A stretch of 64,000 nt of DNA from Glycine soja (lineage: Eukaryota > Streptophyta > Magnoliopsida > Fabales > Fabaceae): NCBI RefSeq assembly GCF_004193775.1, contig NC_041003.1:31610263-31674262 (forward strand). The letters are read 5' to 3'. This document shows positions 46,496 through 58,324 of the stretch, one piece after another (the stretch's first letter is position 1; every line of letters starts with the position of its first letter). The position numbers were made by a program, and so were the translations under genes. A model generated the notes under the pieces. It saw only the letters and a program-made list of their open reading frames with translations. It was not told where the DNA came from and ran no database searches.

Positions 46496-48450
46496 GTTAA
46501 ATAAATGGAACTCATAAGAAGGGGTTGAATAATGTGCATATGAAAGTTAAAAAACTTTTTTGAATGCAGTTCATAAATGTAAATATAAGTTTGAAAATTT
46601 TTTGTCCAAAGATGGAAATGTGAGGAGAAGGGCTAAATACATTAAAAAAAATCAAGAACACTTGTTCAATACTGATTCACTCAACCTAAGCCACATTCAG
46701 TTCCTTCAACCTTAGAACAGTTCCACTAATTAAAATTGTTTGCAACAAGTTCTCTTTTCTGTCACTTTTGACTTACAACAAGTATTCTCTAGACTACCAT
46801 TTCTAGCACAAAAAACAATCTACCTTGAGATTGTTAACCCAAGTATTTTTTAATCACAACACCACTTATGGCCTTGGTCGAATAAGGCTTTTGTTATATA
46901 GGCCTAGCCTATTTAAAAAACTTAAGGCTTAAGCCTGGCCTATTACCTGTTATAGACTTTATGTTTAGATCTAACATGGCTTGTTAGCCTACTTAAAGGT
47001 CTATTTCATATTAAAGATTTTATATAAGTCTAACTTCTCTTTACATTGGACAATAGGCTGACAAACTATTGATAAAAACTCTATGTGAATCAAACTATAA
47101 TCTATAAAAATCAAAGTTGTCATTACTCAACGTTGGAGATAGCTAGGCAAAATAATTTTTATAAGAATCAACTCTAACACATTAATATGATTTAGGTTTA
47201 TCAACTTTAAGATAAATTGTTAAAAAACCTATTTTGTCATCAGCTCTCTAAGTAAAAACATAAATTTATCACTCAATAAGCTTATATGTTTGACACTTAT
47301 TTTAGTCAACATTTGAAATATTTTTAAATGGTAAACAAATGTATCATTTTGATACATCATAAAATTTTTAATATAATAATAATACTAAATAAATTATTAT
47401 AATTTATACTAATTAATTAAATAGTTTGACATGTTAGGCCTAAAAGGCTTTTCAAATGGCTTAAAGTCTATCCTTTTTAATCAAATAGGTTTTTATAAAA
47501 GCCTGTGCCTGATGTATTTTTCAAAAAGTTTGGTCTAGCCTAGGCATTCTATAAGGGGCATGAACCTTATGGCTTTGTCAAACAACAATGTTTGAATATT
47601 TACACAGAAATCAACTCATAGAATGATGATAAGCAATTACAACACAAATACAAATGACTTTGGTAAGCAAAGAATAGAACTTTGTATCAGAGTATGAATC
47701 GTCCAAAGATGAGAGCTTTTTTCACTATTCTATTGAGAGCTTGGTAACTTTAGTATTTTCTTTAAAGCTTCAATCTTGTATTTATAGGCTTCACTAAAAG
47801 TTGATCGTTTGTGAGAGTGTGAGTGCTTGATATTTTCTCGTTAGAAGATATAACACATGCTTCTTTTCACGTGTTTGCTTATGGTGAAGAGAGAGAAACA
47901 TAAAGGTACAGTCCTTTTTGAGCACTGTTCACTTTGTCTCCACTACTTGTACAAAAATACCTTCAACATAGCATATTCTTTAGGATCATGCTCAACTTGC
48001 TTTATAACATATACTTGAAATTCAAATAATGAGACAATTTCTAAAAGGTAGAGGGAAGATAGGACAAATGAAACATTTGAGAGAATCATCATTGATCAGA
48101 GCATTGGACGACAAAGAACTTAGTGTAAGTATAAATTGAAGTGAAACTTTTCTAAGCTTTACTGGAAGAACTAAAGCACAATACATTGGATGCTGAATTT
48201 TCTCACAAAAGCATTGGATGCAATCCATTTATAGCACATTGGTCGTTGGATGTTAAGTTTAACTATGAAAACATTGGACTAAGTCTAGTTTTGTCACATG
48301 ATGTAGGTTCAACTAAAACAATTTTTGCGTCTAAGGTATGAAACACAATACTTGTATCCATATTGCATGCATTTTAACCTATAACACTTAATAAACCTCG
48401 TCAAAGTTTAATATCTTTGTTATTAGCAAAACTATGAGATTTTGAGTGGT
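46496..48450. repeat. Possible degraded LTR-type sequence with MITE inside
   Basis: The left edge (TGTTAAATAAATGGAACTC, followed by AAGAAGGGGTTGAATAATG) resembles the start of legume LTRs containing an AGAAGGGGGTTGAAT phrase. The right part (ATAAACCTCGTCAAAGTTTAA) is the kind of sequence found near such LTR ends. No target duplication or coding region confirms it; treat as tentative. Confidence 0.3.
46860..47580. mobile_element. MITE-like element rich in AGGCCT/GGCTTAAGCC motifs
   Basis: The left portion (ATATAGGCCTAGCCTA ... CTTAAGGC) is roughly inverted at the right (GCCTAGGCTAGACC, GGCTTTTATAAAAACC read as reverse complement). Similar AGGCCTAGCC-rich non-autonomous hAT-like elements are common in legumes. 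Exact termini not resolved. Confidence 0.42.
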
Positions 48451-48949
48451 TAGACATCTTCTATGTCTTTGGTTCTAACATCATGTTGTTGTAGTTCCTC
48501 AACTTGGTATTAAGCTATAGTTATCTCATTAACGGTACTGGATGATGGAGGAGAAAATAACAACTAAATTAGTGATGTTGCCTTTGGATGTACATTTACA
48601 ATGAAGTTTGTAATGTCATAAACACATCATCTGCTCCTACCCTATTAACCTCCCTCTATGCGTCTAATCTCCTATATCGCACTAAAGGAAGCTTCACTAA
48701 CCTATAATTGTTGCTGAAAAAAATAGAGCATAGAGTCCTCCTATTTAATGTGAAAAACATTCAATTGGAATATGTTTTTGTTTAGAATTATAAGATTTAA
48801 AACTTACATATGTCCTTTAGAAGTGACTATCTACCCATTTGCTTGTGCACTTCTATGGGTAGTCAAGATGAGTTCATCAATCTAGGAACCTTGGCCTAAG
48901 TCCGCAACCTTGCACCCCAAAAATGCAACATACCATTATTAATGTATAA
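48451..48949. other. Non-coding spacer
   Basis: Nothing recognised. The last nine bases AATGTATAA are the left target duplication of the next element. Confidence 0.45.
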
Positions 48950-49306
48950 GGTTTGATTGCAATTTTTACCACTTATCTTTCACATTTTTGAGGATTTTGC
49001 AACTAAACTATGAAATTTGCATATTTTATCACCTAACTTTCAAAATTTCAGTTTTCACATTTTAACACCCAACTTTCAAAATTTAACACATTGTGCCACA
49101 CAATTTGTGAATTTTTGTGCATCTTGCCCTTATATTATAATTAATAAATTTTGTTTTGAAATCTAGGTGGAAAAATATGCAAAATTTTGAAAGTTGAATG
49201 GCAAACAGAAAAAAGTTGGGCGGCATGCAAAATGTGCATATTTCATAGTTTAGTGGAAAAATTCATGAAAATGTGAATGATGTGGGGCAAAAAATGTAAT
49301 TAAGCC
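48950..49306. mobile_element. Mutator-type MITE (357 bp)
   Basis: The termini GGTTTGATTGCAATTTTT and (reverse complement) GGCTTAATTACATTTTTT are inverted repeats, and similarity continues for over 100 bp per arm (AACTAAACTATGAAAT, CAACTTTCAAAATTT). Flanking nonamers are AATGTATAA (48941-48949) and AATATATAA (49307-49315), matching at 8 of 9 positions. That fits a Mutator-sized 9-bp target duplication. Confidence 0.75.
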
Positions 49307-49315
49307 AATATATAA

Positions 49316-49814
49316 ATTTCACAAACTATAAAACAAAACAAGCTCTATAAAACATGTGTTAGTGAATACATACCAAATCTTTGGCCACCTCAGTAAAATC
49401 CTTACAACTTGTATTGTAGATTGCTCCACCTTTGTTAAAGCCCCAATTAGCATTATTTCAAGAAGAAATGTTCTTGAATTCTAAGGTATCACACAAATCA
49501 TGTTATATCATCCATGTGGGTTTTGGCCCATCCTTCCCTTCCTTTGTGAGCATATTTGTAAGAGGTCTTAGGCAATGCAAATAAAATATCTTATATATAT
49601 CTTGCTCATGGTGACTCTCCTATGCTAATTTCTCCTACACAATAATTGTGAAATAGTCGAAATGTAAATCTAATAAATATTTGTAAACTAATAAAGGATG
49701 AATAAACCCCCAGTAGAAGCATGTATTTCGATATTTCTGGTCATCTAGCAGAAACAATTAAGTTTGAAAATAAAATATTAATTTCAAGGTATGTTTTGTC
49801 ATTCATTATGCTCT
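49316..49814. other. Non-coding spacer
   Basis: No feature recognised before the inverted duplication begins. Confidence 0.45.
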
Positions 49815-52800
49815 AAGTGAACCTCATTTGCATGTAGTTGTTTCATTTGGACTTTGTGCATTTCATAGTTGAAGCAATGGATAGTGAAGATAGTCTAGCT
49901 TTAATGGTGATAAACAAAATCTTAATTTAATCAGTAATGATTTTGAGGTTTTGTTTATGGGAAGTTTTAATTCATAAGGATAATAAAAAAACTACCCCAT
50001 GGGGGTTCTACTAAGCTTCCATTTATCTATGTTTTACCATACAAACTCATTCACTCAATGTGAGATCATTTTGTATATAACTAGCACTTCCTAAGCCTTC
50101 AAAGCGATAGAAAAAAAAATCTTTTTTCGAGGAGGTTGAGTGAATTGTAGAGTGATGACATAGGAGATCAATTAGGCAAAGGAACAACTTCAAGTTGTTG
50201 CCTGATAACAGCTAAATAAATGTGTTGTTGATAATGAAAAATAAAGTGAAATTGTCTTTAAAAATAATTATTTAGCAGTTATTTGTGCCTAATTGTTAAG
50301 AATTGATGTTTTTCCAAATTTTGGCTGCAGATATAAAAACTAGAGGGATTAAAAGCAAAAAGCTACAAGAATTACGATGAAAAATTGAGAATTTAACATC
50401 AGGCCCAGTCTAAGCGCACAGCACGCGCTAAGCGCGAAAACATGCATCTGCGCTGAGTGAGCAAAGCGTGCTAAGCACGAGTACGAAGGCCCAAGTCCAC
50501 TTCAGCAACTATAAAAAGAGAGTCAAGCCAAGGAGAAATGACACACCGAGTCTCAGCGCACTCTCATACATACCCAAAGCCTAAGAACTCTTCCTTAAGG
50601 AATTCTCTTCTCTCTCTCATCATTTTTTCTATTCCCTTCTTCCATCCCTTCTCCTCCACCAATTCTCATACCCCCCATTTCAGTGTAAGGTCCTCATGGC
50701 CATGAGAGGCTAAACCCCTAGTTGAGGCCTGACAGGCCTAAAAAGCCAAAGAGATGTATGATGTACTCCATATTTATCAATGCAACAAGTGTTTTCTATC
50801 CTATTGTCTTTTTCTATTTATATTTCATGCATTACTCATTTTTACATTATGTTAGGGGTTAGATGCTCAACAAAGGGTAATTCTTAATAAATAAATAAAA
50901 CATATAAAGAAGATATGCATGCATCAGTTTTAGGGGTTAGGTGCTCGATAGAGAATAACTTCTAATAGAACTAAAAGGAAAAGATATCATAATAAAATCA
51001 TTGCTAGACATAGAATGATAGCATTATGCCCATGCATCAAAGCACACATCTAGAATTAAAGCTTCATGCATTTTATCTGTTGAATATTTGCAAAGTCAAT
51101 TGGGAGATAAATTAGGTAAAATAGGCTTGTCATCGTGAGGCATCAGGGGCAAGTAATTGAATAGATGTGGGCATGATAAATTCACCTAATTGATAAAGAA
51201 AAATCAAAAAATCATACATCCTAGGCAAATAAGGCATGCTAGGTCCTAACAATTCCATTCTATTGAAATCTCTAATTAAATACTTTGCTCTCTATTATTA
51301 CTATTTTTTTACAATTATCTGCTATTAATTCCTGTACCTTTTATCTATCATTCACCTCTCTTTATCTCTTCTCTTACAAATTGAAATTATACAATAAAAG
51401 TACAAAACAAAATCCATGTGAAAATCGACACTCGAACTTCCAAGTTTTACTACTTGGACATTTGGTGCACTTGTCAAACCGTTAACATTGCCTTGAGAAG
51501 GAACCTAGAGAAGCTCAAGATGGCATTGAGCAACATTAATCAAGGAATTCAATCTTATATATTGGGATAGAGAATGAGGGGAACATAAGAGGCTCCAAGA
51601 TATGGTATTGGAGAAGAAGTTGATGACAAAGCTGAAGCATATGGTCTTGAATTCAGTGGAGGTGAAATTGATTTTTTTTTCTTTTTTAATTTTATATTGT
51701 GTTTATGTGAATGTTTGCTTGTTCTTTTTCCTCAATATAGGCATACCAAAAGTAATTAAAAAAATGGTAATACCTTAGACATAAAGAATGATTAAAAGGT
51801 TTTAATCTAATAATTTTCTTATACATGAAAGCCTCGATATTTTTGTATTGTGTTGGATGTATTTGATCTTAGAGCTTTACCTTAAGCCTATAGTTGTTTT
51901 GATATGTTTGGGCGTTAGGAAGGGTTAAACGATTGAGGGAAGAAAATATGAAGTTAAGTAATAAGCTTTATTCACCTAATCTAGATGTTTAAATTAATCA
52001 TCCAAGTTTCTTTAATCTAGGGTAACTTTTTGTTTGTAAAAGAAAAAAAATGCAAGGGTTGCGAGGGTATGATAAATTATTTACCACCGTTCTCCCTCTC
52101 CCGCTTCCCATTTTGTTCTCTTCTTCTCCATCTAAACATACGAGAAACTTCCAAGGTGCATACTCAGAACAACCCTAAGCTAAAGGTAAAGTTGTAAGAT
52201 CAAATATATCCAACAAAATAAAAAATTTCAAGGCATTCATGCATAAGAAAATTGAAGCCTTTTTTTAACCATGATTCATGTCTAATGCACTATTTTTTAT
52301 TATTATTTTTTGTATTCCCTTATTAAGAAAAAAAGAAAGAAAACTTTCACATAAACACAATCTAATCTTTTTATTAAAATGAAAGTATCAATTTCACCTC
52401 CACCAGGACCAAGACCATTTGTTTCATTTGTGTCATCAACTTCCTCTCCGATGTCATATCTTGGAGCTCCTCAAGTTCCATTCATTCTCTATTCCAGTAT
52501 GCATTTCCTTGATTGATGTTGTTCAATTCCAACTTGAGCTTCTCTAAGTTTCTCCTTAAGACAACCACTTGAGGTTGTTCCTTTGGCAAATTGTTCTCTT
52601 TTATCACAACTCTTCAATTCACTCAATCTCCTCCATCAAACTTTTTTTCCTATAACTTTAAAGGCTTAGGAGGGGCTAGTTATATACAAAATAATCCCAC
52701 ACCAAGTGACTGGGTTTGCATGGTAAGAGCAACATATATGGAAGCTTAGTAGAGTCCCCCAGGAAAGTTTTTATTTTTTATTTTTTATCCTGTTTGAGTT

Positions 52801-52955
52801 AAATTAACTTCCCATAAACAAAACCTCAAAATCGTTACTAATTAAATTTAAAAAAACACCATTAAAACAAGAGTATATCTTCGATGCCCTTCCATCAATC
52901 GTGATGAAATGCAGAGTCCAAACAATACTGTTAACATGTAAATGAGGTCCACTTG
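49815..52955. repeat. Large imperfect inverted duplication (about 0.85 kb arms)
   Basis: The left arm (49815 to about 51990, minus the solo LTR at 50203-51487) matches the reverse complement of the right arm (about 52130-52955). Landmarks shared in order from the outside inwards are GTGGACCTCATTT-like, GATTTTGAGGTTTTGTTTATGG, TACTAAGCTTCCAT, TTTTGTATATAACTAGC and GAGATTGAGTGAATTG. These continue with GGAACAAC-TCAAG-(T)GTTG, AGAAGCTCAAG, ATCAAGGAA, GGTGGAGGTGAAATTGAT and GTTGGATGTATTTGATCTTA. Identity looks near 80%. The central spacer is about 130 bp (GGGAAGCGGGAGAGGGAG on the minus strand). A transcript through it could fold into a long hairpin. Confidence 0.8.
50203..51487 (+). mobile_element. 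Solo LTR (1285 bp) with GCTAAGCG motifs
   Basis: Starts TGATAACAGCTAAAT, ends CAAACCGTTAACA and is flanked by TTGCC on both sides (50198-50202, 51488-51492). It carries CTAAGCGCACAGC and GCTAAGCGCG motifs (50410-50480) and a CTATAAAAAGAG TATA-like site (50510). A duplicated block TTTTAGGGGTTAG(A/G)TGCTC occurs near 50855 and 50930. Athila-like ends and motif, but sequence otherwise unlike the 25901 LTR. The orientation is inferred from the TATA-like site and motif order. Confidence 0.85.
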
Positions 52956-53167
52956 GAAATTAATCAACGAAAACGTACACCTTAAAAACACCAACAAAAA
53001 AAAATTCAAACATAACCTCTTATGATAAACCCTAAGACTATATGAGCAATATAAAATAATCACAAACCTGCGCCTCCAGTTAGACGGACTCGAACAACGA
53101 CAATAAAACAAACACTAAAATTTTCTTAGTCAACTAACCTAATTGCCCAACACAATTATAATGCAAC

Positions 53168-53425
53168 CACTACTAAAAATATCCTATTTTACGATGCACA
53201 TTCTACGTCGGTCATTCAGTAGTCGACGTAGTAGTCAACGCGGTGGCATTTACGTAATTATATACGATTTTTAAACGGTACATTTCGTAAACGACGACGT
53301 TTGAATTTAACCCCGGCTTTGTACGTTTGGTTCAACTTATCGAAGGCGGTGCTTTTGAAGACACCGTCATAGAAATAAAAGGATACAAAGACGGTGTTGC
53401 TTATACACCGTCGTAAATTTCGTAC
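53168..53425. repeat. CACTA 5' subterminal repeats (ACACCGTCG type)
   Basis: CTACGTCGG, GTCGACGTAG, AGACACCGTCATAG, AAGACGGTGTTGC and ACACCGTCGTAAATT occur in both orientations. This motif differs from the ACCGATGTT motif, so this is a separate CACTA family from the 21547 element. Confidence 0.75.
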
Positions 53426-53439
53426 TATATATACTCGTG

Positions 53440-53664
53440 TTTCCATATTGATTCAACACTTCATCTCCTGTCTTCGAAAATTCTACGACGAAAACCTAAA
53501 ACCTAGCGCACATTCTACTCATCCCACTCGATCTCTTTTGTGCCCACCCTCACACCGCCGTTCCCTGACCTCCGTCGTGCCCACCCTAGCTACCTGTTGT
53601 TCCCATCACCGCCATAGCCGAAGTCGTGCTCTTTGGAGTGGTGTCGCGACCTTGCTACTGTCAA
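53440..53664 (+). other. Putative leader exon of the right-hand CACTA element
   Basis: C/T-rich stretch (CCCACCCTCACACCGCCG, CCTCCGTCGTGCCCACC) ending CTGTCAAG then GTATGG, a good splice donor. It mirrors the C-rich leader in 46-400 (minus strand) of the left-hand CACTA element. The frame at 53394-53741 is probably not translated. Confidence 0.4.
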
Positions 53665-53741
53665 GGTATGGATGTCGAAGTACTCAGAGTTCTTGTTTGC
53701 TGATATATATGTGTTATAGTATTAGGGGTTTACTTAAGTAA

Positions 53742-54895
53742 GACTTTTAAAATGTGATTATTAATGTGTTGAGTTGCCCTAACAATGTCATCGTTGAATA
53801 TGCCAAAAGGATTATCTAGTCTTGATATATATAGTCTCAGATTAATGGTTTCAGCCATGATACATATTGAGTTTTATCTAGTCTTTATTGTGAATTGAAA
53901 AACTCAACTACGTATCACGTAGAGATTGACTAAAACTATAGATACATAGATCATATCATAATTTCTACCAGACAATAGTATAATTTTCAAAATGAAGAGC
54001 TTCCGGTGAACATGAATGTAGCCACTATGAACAGTAGAAGTTGAAAACAATTTCAATTATTTTTGGTTGAAATTCATGTGTGTCCTATTATTTTGGAAAT
54101 GAAACTCACCAAATGAGATGGGAAATTTAGTAGTAAGTATGTGAATTTCACCCAATAGAAGATAGTGTGTTAGAAAGAGTGTTACTAAGTATATCAGTAA
54201 CATTTGTTTAAAAACCAATCTTAATCCACAGATTGAGAGGTATACATGAGACTATACTCCAGATAAACATTCCATAACCAAAATAACCAAAAGATATAGC
54301 ATTTTAGTGGTTCCAGCATTTTAGCAAACATGTATCAAGCAGGAACAAGAAAAAAAGGAAACAACACAGAAAACCAAAACTTCAAAAATCAACACCAATG
54401 TAACTCAGATCAAGATATTAATAATAAAAGAAACTCTTGGCTCATAAAACATACATTAGTCTTAAGAAATTCAATACTTTGTATTCTCTGAATTAGTCTA
54501 TTAGTCTTTTCTCTTGGTGCCTCTTAGTCTACCTTTTTTGTCCTATGATGTGTCTCTGCAAAATGATAGTGTGTGATAGTAGAAGAATAACATGTGTTTT
54601 GCTTATTTTTATTGTGTCCTTCTTTTGTTGGTAAAGTATGTTTTTCCTCCCTTGTTTTATTTTTATTTCCATTTTAATTCTCTAAATAATACTTTTTGCT
54701 ATTTTTAGCCCATTATCAAATGTTTCACATTGTTTTTAGTCTATAACGTTAATGGTATATCTTTGTATTTTTTAAACATATTTTTTTAGTACTTACAAAA
54801 TAGTATATGAAATGAATACTAGTGATAAGGTTTAGAATGCGTAATTGAGAGTGAGATCCTTATCTTCTAAGTTGACAATTAATTTCGTTACATTT
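53742..54895. other. Non-coding, intron-like AT-rich DNA
   Basis: No domain recognised. It lies between a donor-like (53665) and an acceptor-like (TTTTTTCAG, 54900) site, so may be intron of the element's leader. Confidence 0.4.
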
Positions 54896-54900
54896 TTTCA

Positions 54901-55010
54901 GAGGAAGTTATATTGATTGGAAGAGTTACTCAAGAAGTTTTTGAACGTATTGCTGCCACAAGCATAAGGACTGAACCAGCTTTTGAATCTATTGCTGCCA
55001 CAACCACAAG
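54901..55010 (+). other. Possible exon, unidentified
   Basis: Between an ACATTTTTTCAG acceptor and a CAAGGTACTT donor, the plus strand is open (EEVILIGRVTQEVFERIAAT, then SIRTEPAFESIAATTTR), with ERIAAT / ESIAAT as an internal repeat. No family recognised; it may be captured host sequence or a leader exon. Confidence 0.35.
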
Positions 55011-55128
55011 GTACTTTTTGTTTATTAAATATACTTTGTGCGTTTAGAAATGATTAAAAATATAAAATTTTGTTATGGGTTGTTATTGGTTGGTAACTTT
55101 GTGTATCTTAGTTTTTTTTGTTGATTGG

Positions 55129-55310
55129 TAAGTTGGTATTAAATGCATGCGTGTCAATTTTGATTGATGCTTTGCCAAGTGATTCAGCAATCTTACTGCC
55201 AATACAGTAAGATGTAGACTGAATGGTTACCATGGGTTGATTCAGCAATCTTACTGGCAATACACTAAGTTGGTATTAAATGCACCCATGTCAATTTTGA
55301 TTTATGCCCT
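55129..55310. repeat. Interleaved local duplication
   Basis: AGTTGGTATTAAATGCA plus TGTCAATTTTGATT occurs at 55132 and 55268. GATTCAGCAATCTTACTG(C/G)CAATACA occurs at 55182 and 55239. Two short blocks are thus repeated within 180 bp. Confidence 0.7.
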
Positions 55311-55469
55311 TTCACCTCACCAAACTCAACACTTTTTCCTTTTGTGCTCGTCTCATTTATGTCTACTTTCTTCATCAAATCTTGTATGGTGATTTGGAGG
55401 TTTCTCAACTCCTGTGCATCACAATGAAGTCTTTCTAAAATCTTGCTTTGGTTCCCTATTTCTCCATTC

Positions 55470-55567
55470 TTTGTGAAAGGAAAAATCTAATTATTTCATA
55501 TTTCTCCATTAGGGGTACAAATAATTTGAAATGTAGAAGAAACTAAAGACCTTTTCTTTTAGTAGTG
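55470..55567. repeat. Scrambled repeat, copy A (partner 58090-58190)
   Basis: TTCTTTGTGAAAGGAAAAAT is direct in both copies. The adjacent GGGGTACAAATAATTTGAAA and GAAGAAACTAAAGACC blocks are inverted and swapped in order in copy B. The copy ends TTTTCTTTTAGTAGTG. Confidence 0.65.
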
Positions 55568-57500
55568 ATTAAGTCAAATTGAATACATATATTATAAGTG
55601 GAAAATTTTTTGCTTAAAGTATTTAACCCACTTCCATATACTTAATACTTGAATTTTAAGACTATTAGTTACTCCATACTCTTGATTGATAAAAATGTCT
55701 GTAAATAAACCTCTAAAATGAATAGAAGTTCTTTGAAGTATCAAGCACACCAAAATATACTATACCTCTTCCTTTCTTTTTTGTTAGTTTTTCCCTCACT
55801 CTCTGACAGACTCCACATGCTCTTAGAGAGAGGCCCAAGCCAAATACCCACCCACGTTATTGTGTCTGCATACAAGTGCTATGAAATGACCACATCATAT
55901 CTGCCTCATCTCTGACCCACGCATTCACACACCTCACTTCCCTCCTTTTTCTTTATGTTCTTGGCAAAAAGTTTGTCTCCTTTTTCTCCGCTTCCCTAAC
56001 ACCTTAGACCCTTCACCTTTATAATGAACATTATTCAGACATGACAAAGGCTCGACAATACAACACATCCTTTTACATCTATTTATGCCACTTGACCCGA
56101 TGGATATATAGGTGAGTTCGACATTAATTATGAGAACTGGATTTTTTTTCCTATCTTTCCTTCTCATGGATTATGTTTGCCAAATGAAAATTTTCCTCTG
56201 CAAGGGTTTTACTTTGTTATTTTTTCAATGTGCTGCGTAAGGTTGCATATTTATCTTCTCATTAATTAGAAGCAAAGAACAATTGCAACCTATAAAAAAC
56301 TGCATTTTTATTCATTTACTCCACCCTCCCCCATCATTTCCACTATCATTTCCCTTTTTTTTTTCATACCAAGAATATTTCTGATAGTAGAACAAAGATC
56401 CTTTTAAAAGATAGATATATATTATCACTTTGTTTTTTCCCCCATCAAATTCATTTGTTCTTCCTAACATTCAAAAGTAGAAAGTATTGTTGAAAGAAAT
56501 GTACAAGATTAGTTATATCATTTAATTTGAAACATCCACGAAATCTCGATAGTAAGATTTGTTAGGCCGAATTGATAACGAACAATATATACATATGGAA
56601 TTAAAGAAAAAAAATGTTATTATATAGTTTGTAATAACTACTGATGCTGACTCTAGAAAACACATATATAGCTAACTTTGCCAATTATTTGTTTATTTTG
56701 AAATAGTAGCTCAAGCCTCAAAGCGTATTGGTAAGTCAAGAAGTGAAGAACCCCTGAAGCTATTTTTTTTTAAATAAAAATTTCCTTGCTTATTTGTGCT
56801 CTAACCAGATCACTGAAAGTAAAAAATTATTTTCAGCATTGATTCAGCAAATGATTTGCAGTTAAAAGTTAAACATACATGTTATAGAATAAAAAATAGT
56901 TTCACCCTTAATAATAACTATTTAACTAAAAAAAATATGGCGAATCTTAGTAAGTTTCTTTTTGCTGATTATCTAGAAACCACATTCCTAACAACGTAGG
57001 GTAGACAGCTCTGACTCCACCTTCTCCCGTTGCGAAAGGTTAGCGATGTGAGGCAGTTAGCTTCTTTTATTGAAACAAATATCAAATTTTCAAATAATAT
57101 AATACTACTTGAAAATTTAATGTGAACAATATAAATACATGTACATTTTTCTTTTACTGGAACTGGTTTCACACAGCCCTTGATAAGTCCAGAACTGGTT
57201 TCTTATGTATTTTAACAACTCTTATCTGTGTCATGCACTCAGATTTTGACACCCCAAATTCCACCCTTTTTTTCTTACGTAATGTAATTAAAAAAATAAT
57301 CATACATTTTTTTTATGATTAAAAATAATTGTAGGTGAATCATTTTTCATTTTAAATACATCATCAATATTTTTTTGCTATCACATTATAAATTTTATTA
57401 TATTTATATTTTTTATTTCTTTTTTATTTTCTCTCTAAGTGTAGGATAATATATGGAGTATTTATGAAACATTTTCTTAAAAAAAAAAGTTTTCACTGCG
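55568..57500. other. Non-coding stretch inside the right-hand CACTA region
   Basis: AT-rich; minus-strand frames (55934-56167, 56969-57172) show no recognised domain. Pyrimidine runs and the overall look suggest captured upstream DNA of a host gene, but nothing identifies it. Confidence 0.35.
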
Positions 57501-57539
57501 AGTTATTTATTCTTCCCACCCAATTTTTTCAACACTTGC

Positions 57540-58000
57540 CTTGCCATCTTCATATATATAGACCCCATAACTCCTCTCTCACACACTCTTTAGGCTCCTT
57601 TATAGCTGTTTTGTTCCCTCTGCAAGAGAAAAAAGCAAAAAATTAAACATAAAAAATAAAAATATTCCTCTGGTTAGTTTAAAGAAAGAAAAACATCTCT
57701 TCTTGGGTCACTCAAATTTGTCTCTCTTCTCTGTGCATCATCACTTTGGAATTGCTTGGTTTCCACTTCTTTTTGTTCCTTCTGCTTCTGCAGGAGATTG
57801 ACACACACTCACACACATATATATATTCTGTCTTCCTCTATTATGTGAAAGCCCAACATCATCCAGTTTTATGCAATTTTTCTGCTTTTGTATCTCTTTG
57901 CTCCATTCAAGGTCATGGACATTCTCTTCTGTTTTCACATGCATACACCTGTAATACATGTAATGTAACACACATAAGCATGATGAAATTTGCATGACCA
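57540..58000 (+). promoter_or_regulatory. Promoter and 5' leader-like DNA, possibly captured
   Basis: A TATA-like CATATATATAGACCCC (57550) is followed, at the usual distance, by CT-rich leader sequence (CTCTCTCACACACTC, TTTGTCTCTCTTCTCTG) and a TTCTGCAG. No coding sequence of a host gene follows, so this looks like an orphan promoter segment. Inference only. Confidence 0.3.
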
Positions 58001-58089
58001 AGTCTAAAGCAAGTTCTAGTCAATGCACTAGTGTTATCAAATTGTCATCCTCATTAGCATCTTCTCTGCCCATAAGGCCAATTTCTACT

Positions 58090-58190
58090 TATATTTCAAA
58101 TTATTTGTACCCCTAAAAGAGAAGGTCTTTAGTTTCTTCTACATTCTTTGTGAAAGGAAAAATCTAATTATGCCATATTTCTCCATTCCT
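58090..58190. repeat. Scrambled repeat, copy B (partner 55470-55567)
   Basis: See copy A; here the order is TTTCAAATTATTTGTACCCC, then GAAGGTCTTTAGTTTCTTC, then the direct TTCTTTGTGAAAGGAAAAAT. Confidence 0.65.
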
Positions 58191-58324
58191 GTTCAGCGAG
58201 TCTATGCTAATTGCTAAACATATATATTTCCAATGAGTGTTTTTTTTGTTGTCAAGCCAATAAGTACTTGGTTTGTATTCCATGGACCGTCCTTACCTAT
58301 GGCCTAAATAAAGCTATTTTTGCA

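Noticed and set aside
50400..50480. GCTAAGCG motifs as a CRISPR-like or satellite array
   Set aside because: Spacing is irregular, motifs occur in both orientations and the setting is a plant LTR; no CRISPR features.
55501..55567. TTTTCTTTTAGTAGTG as the 3' end of a short CACTA element starting at 53168
   Set aside because: Flanking triplets AAC and ATT do not match, and no ACACCGTCG-type subterminal repeats precede it; kept only as an alternative.
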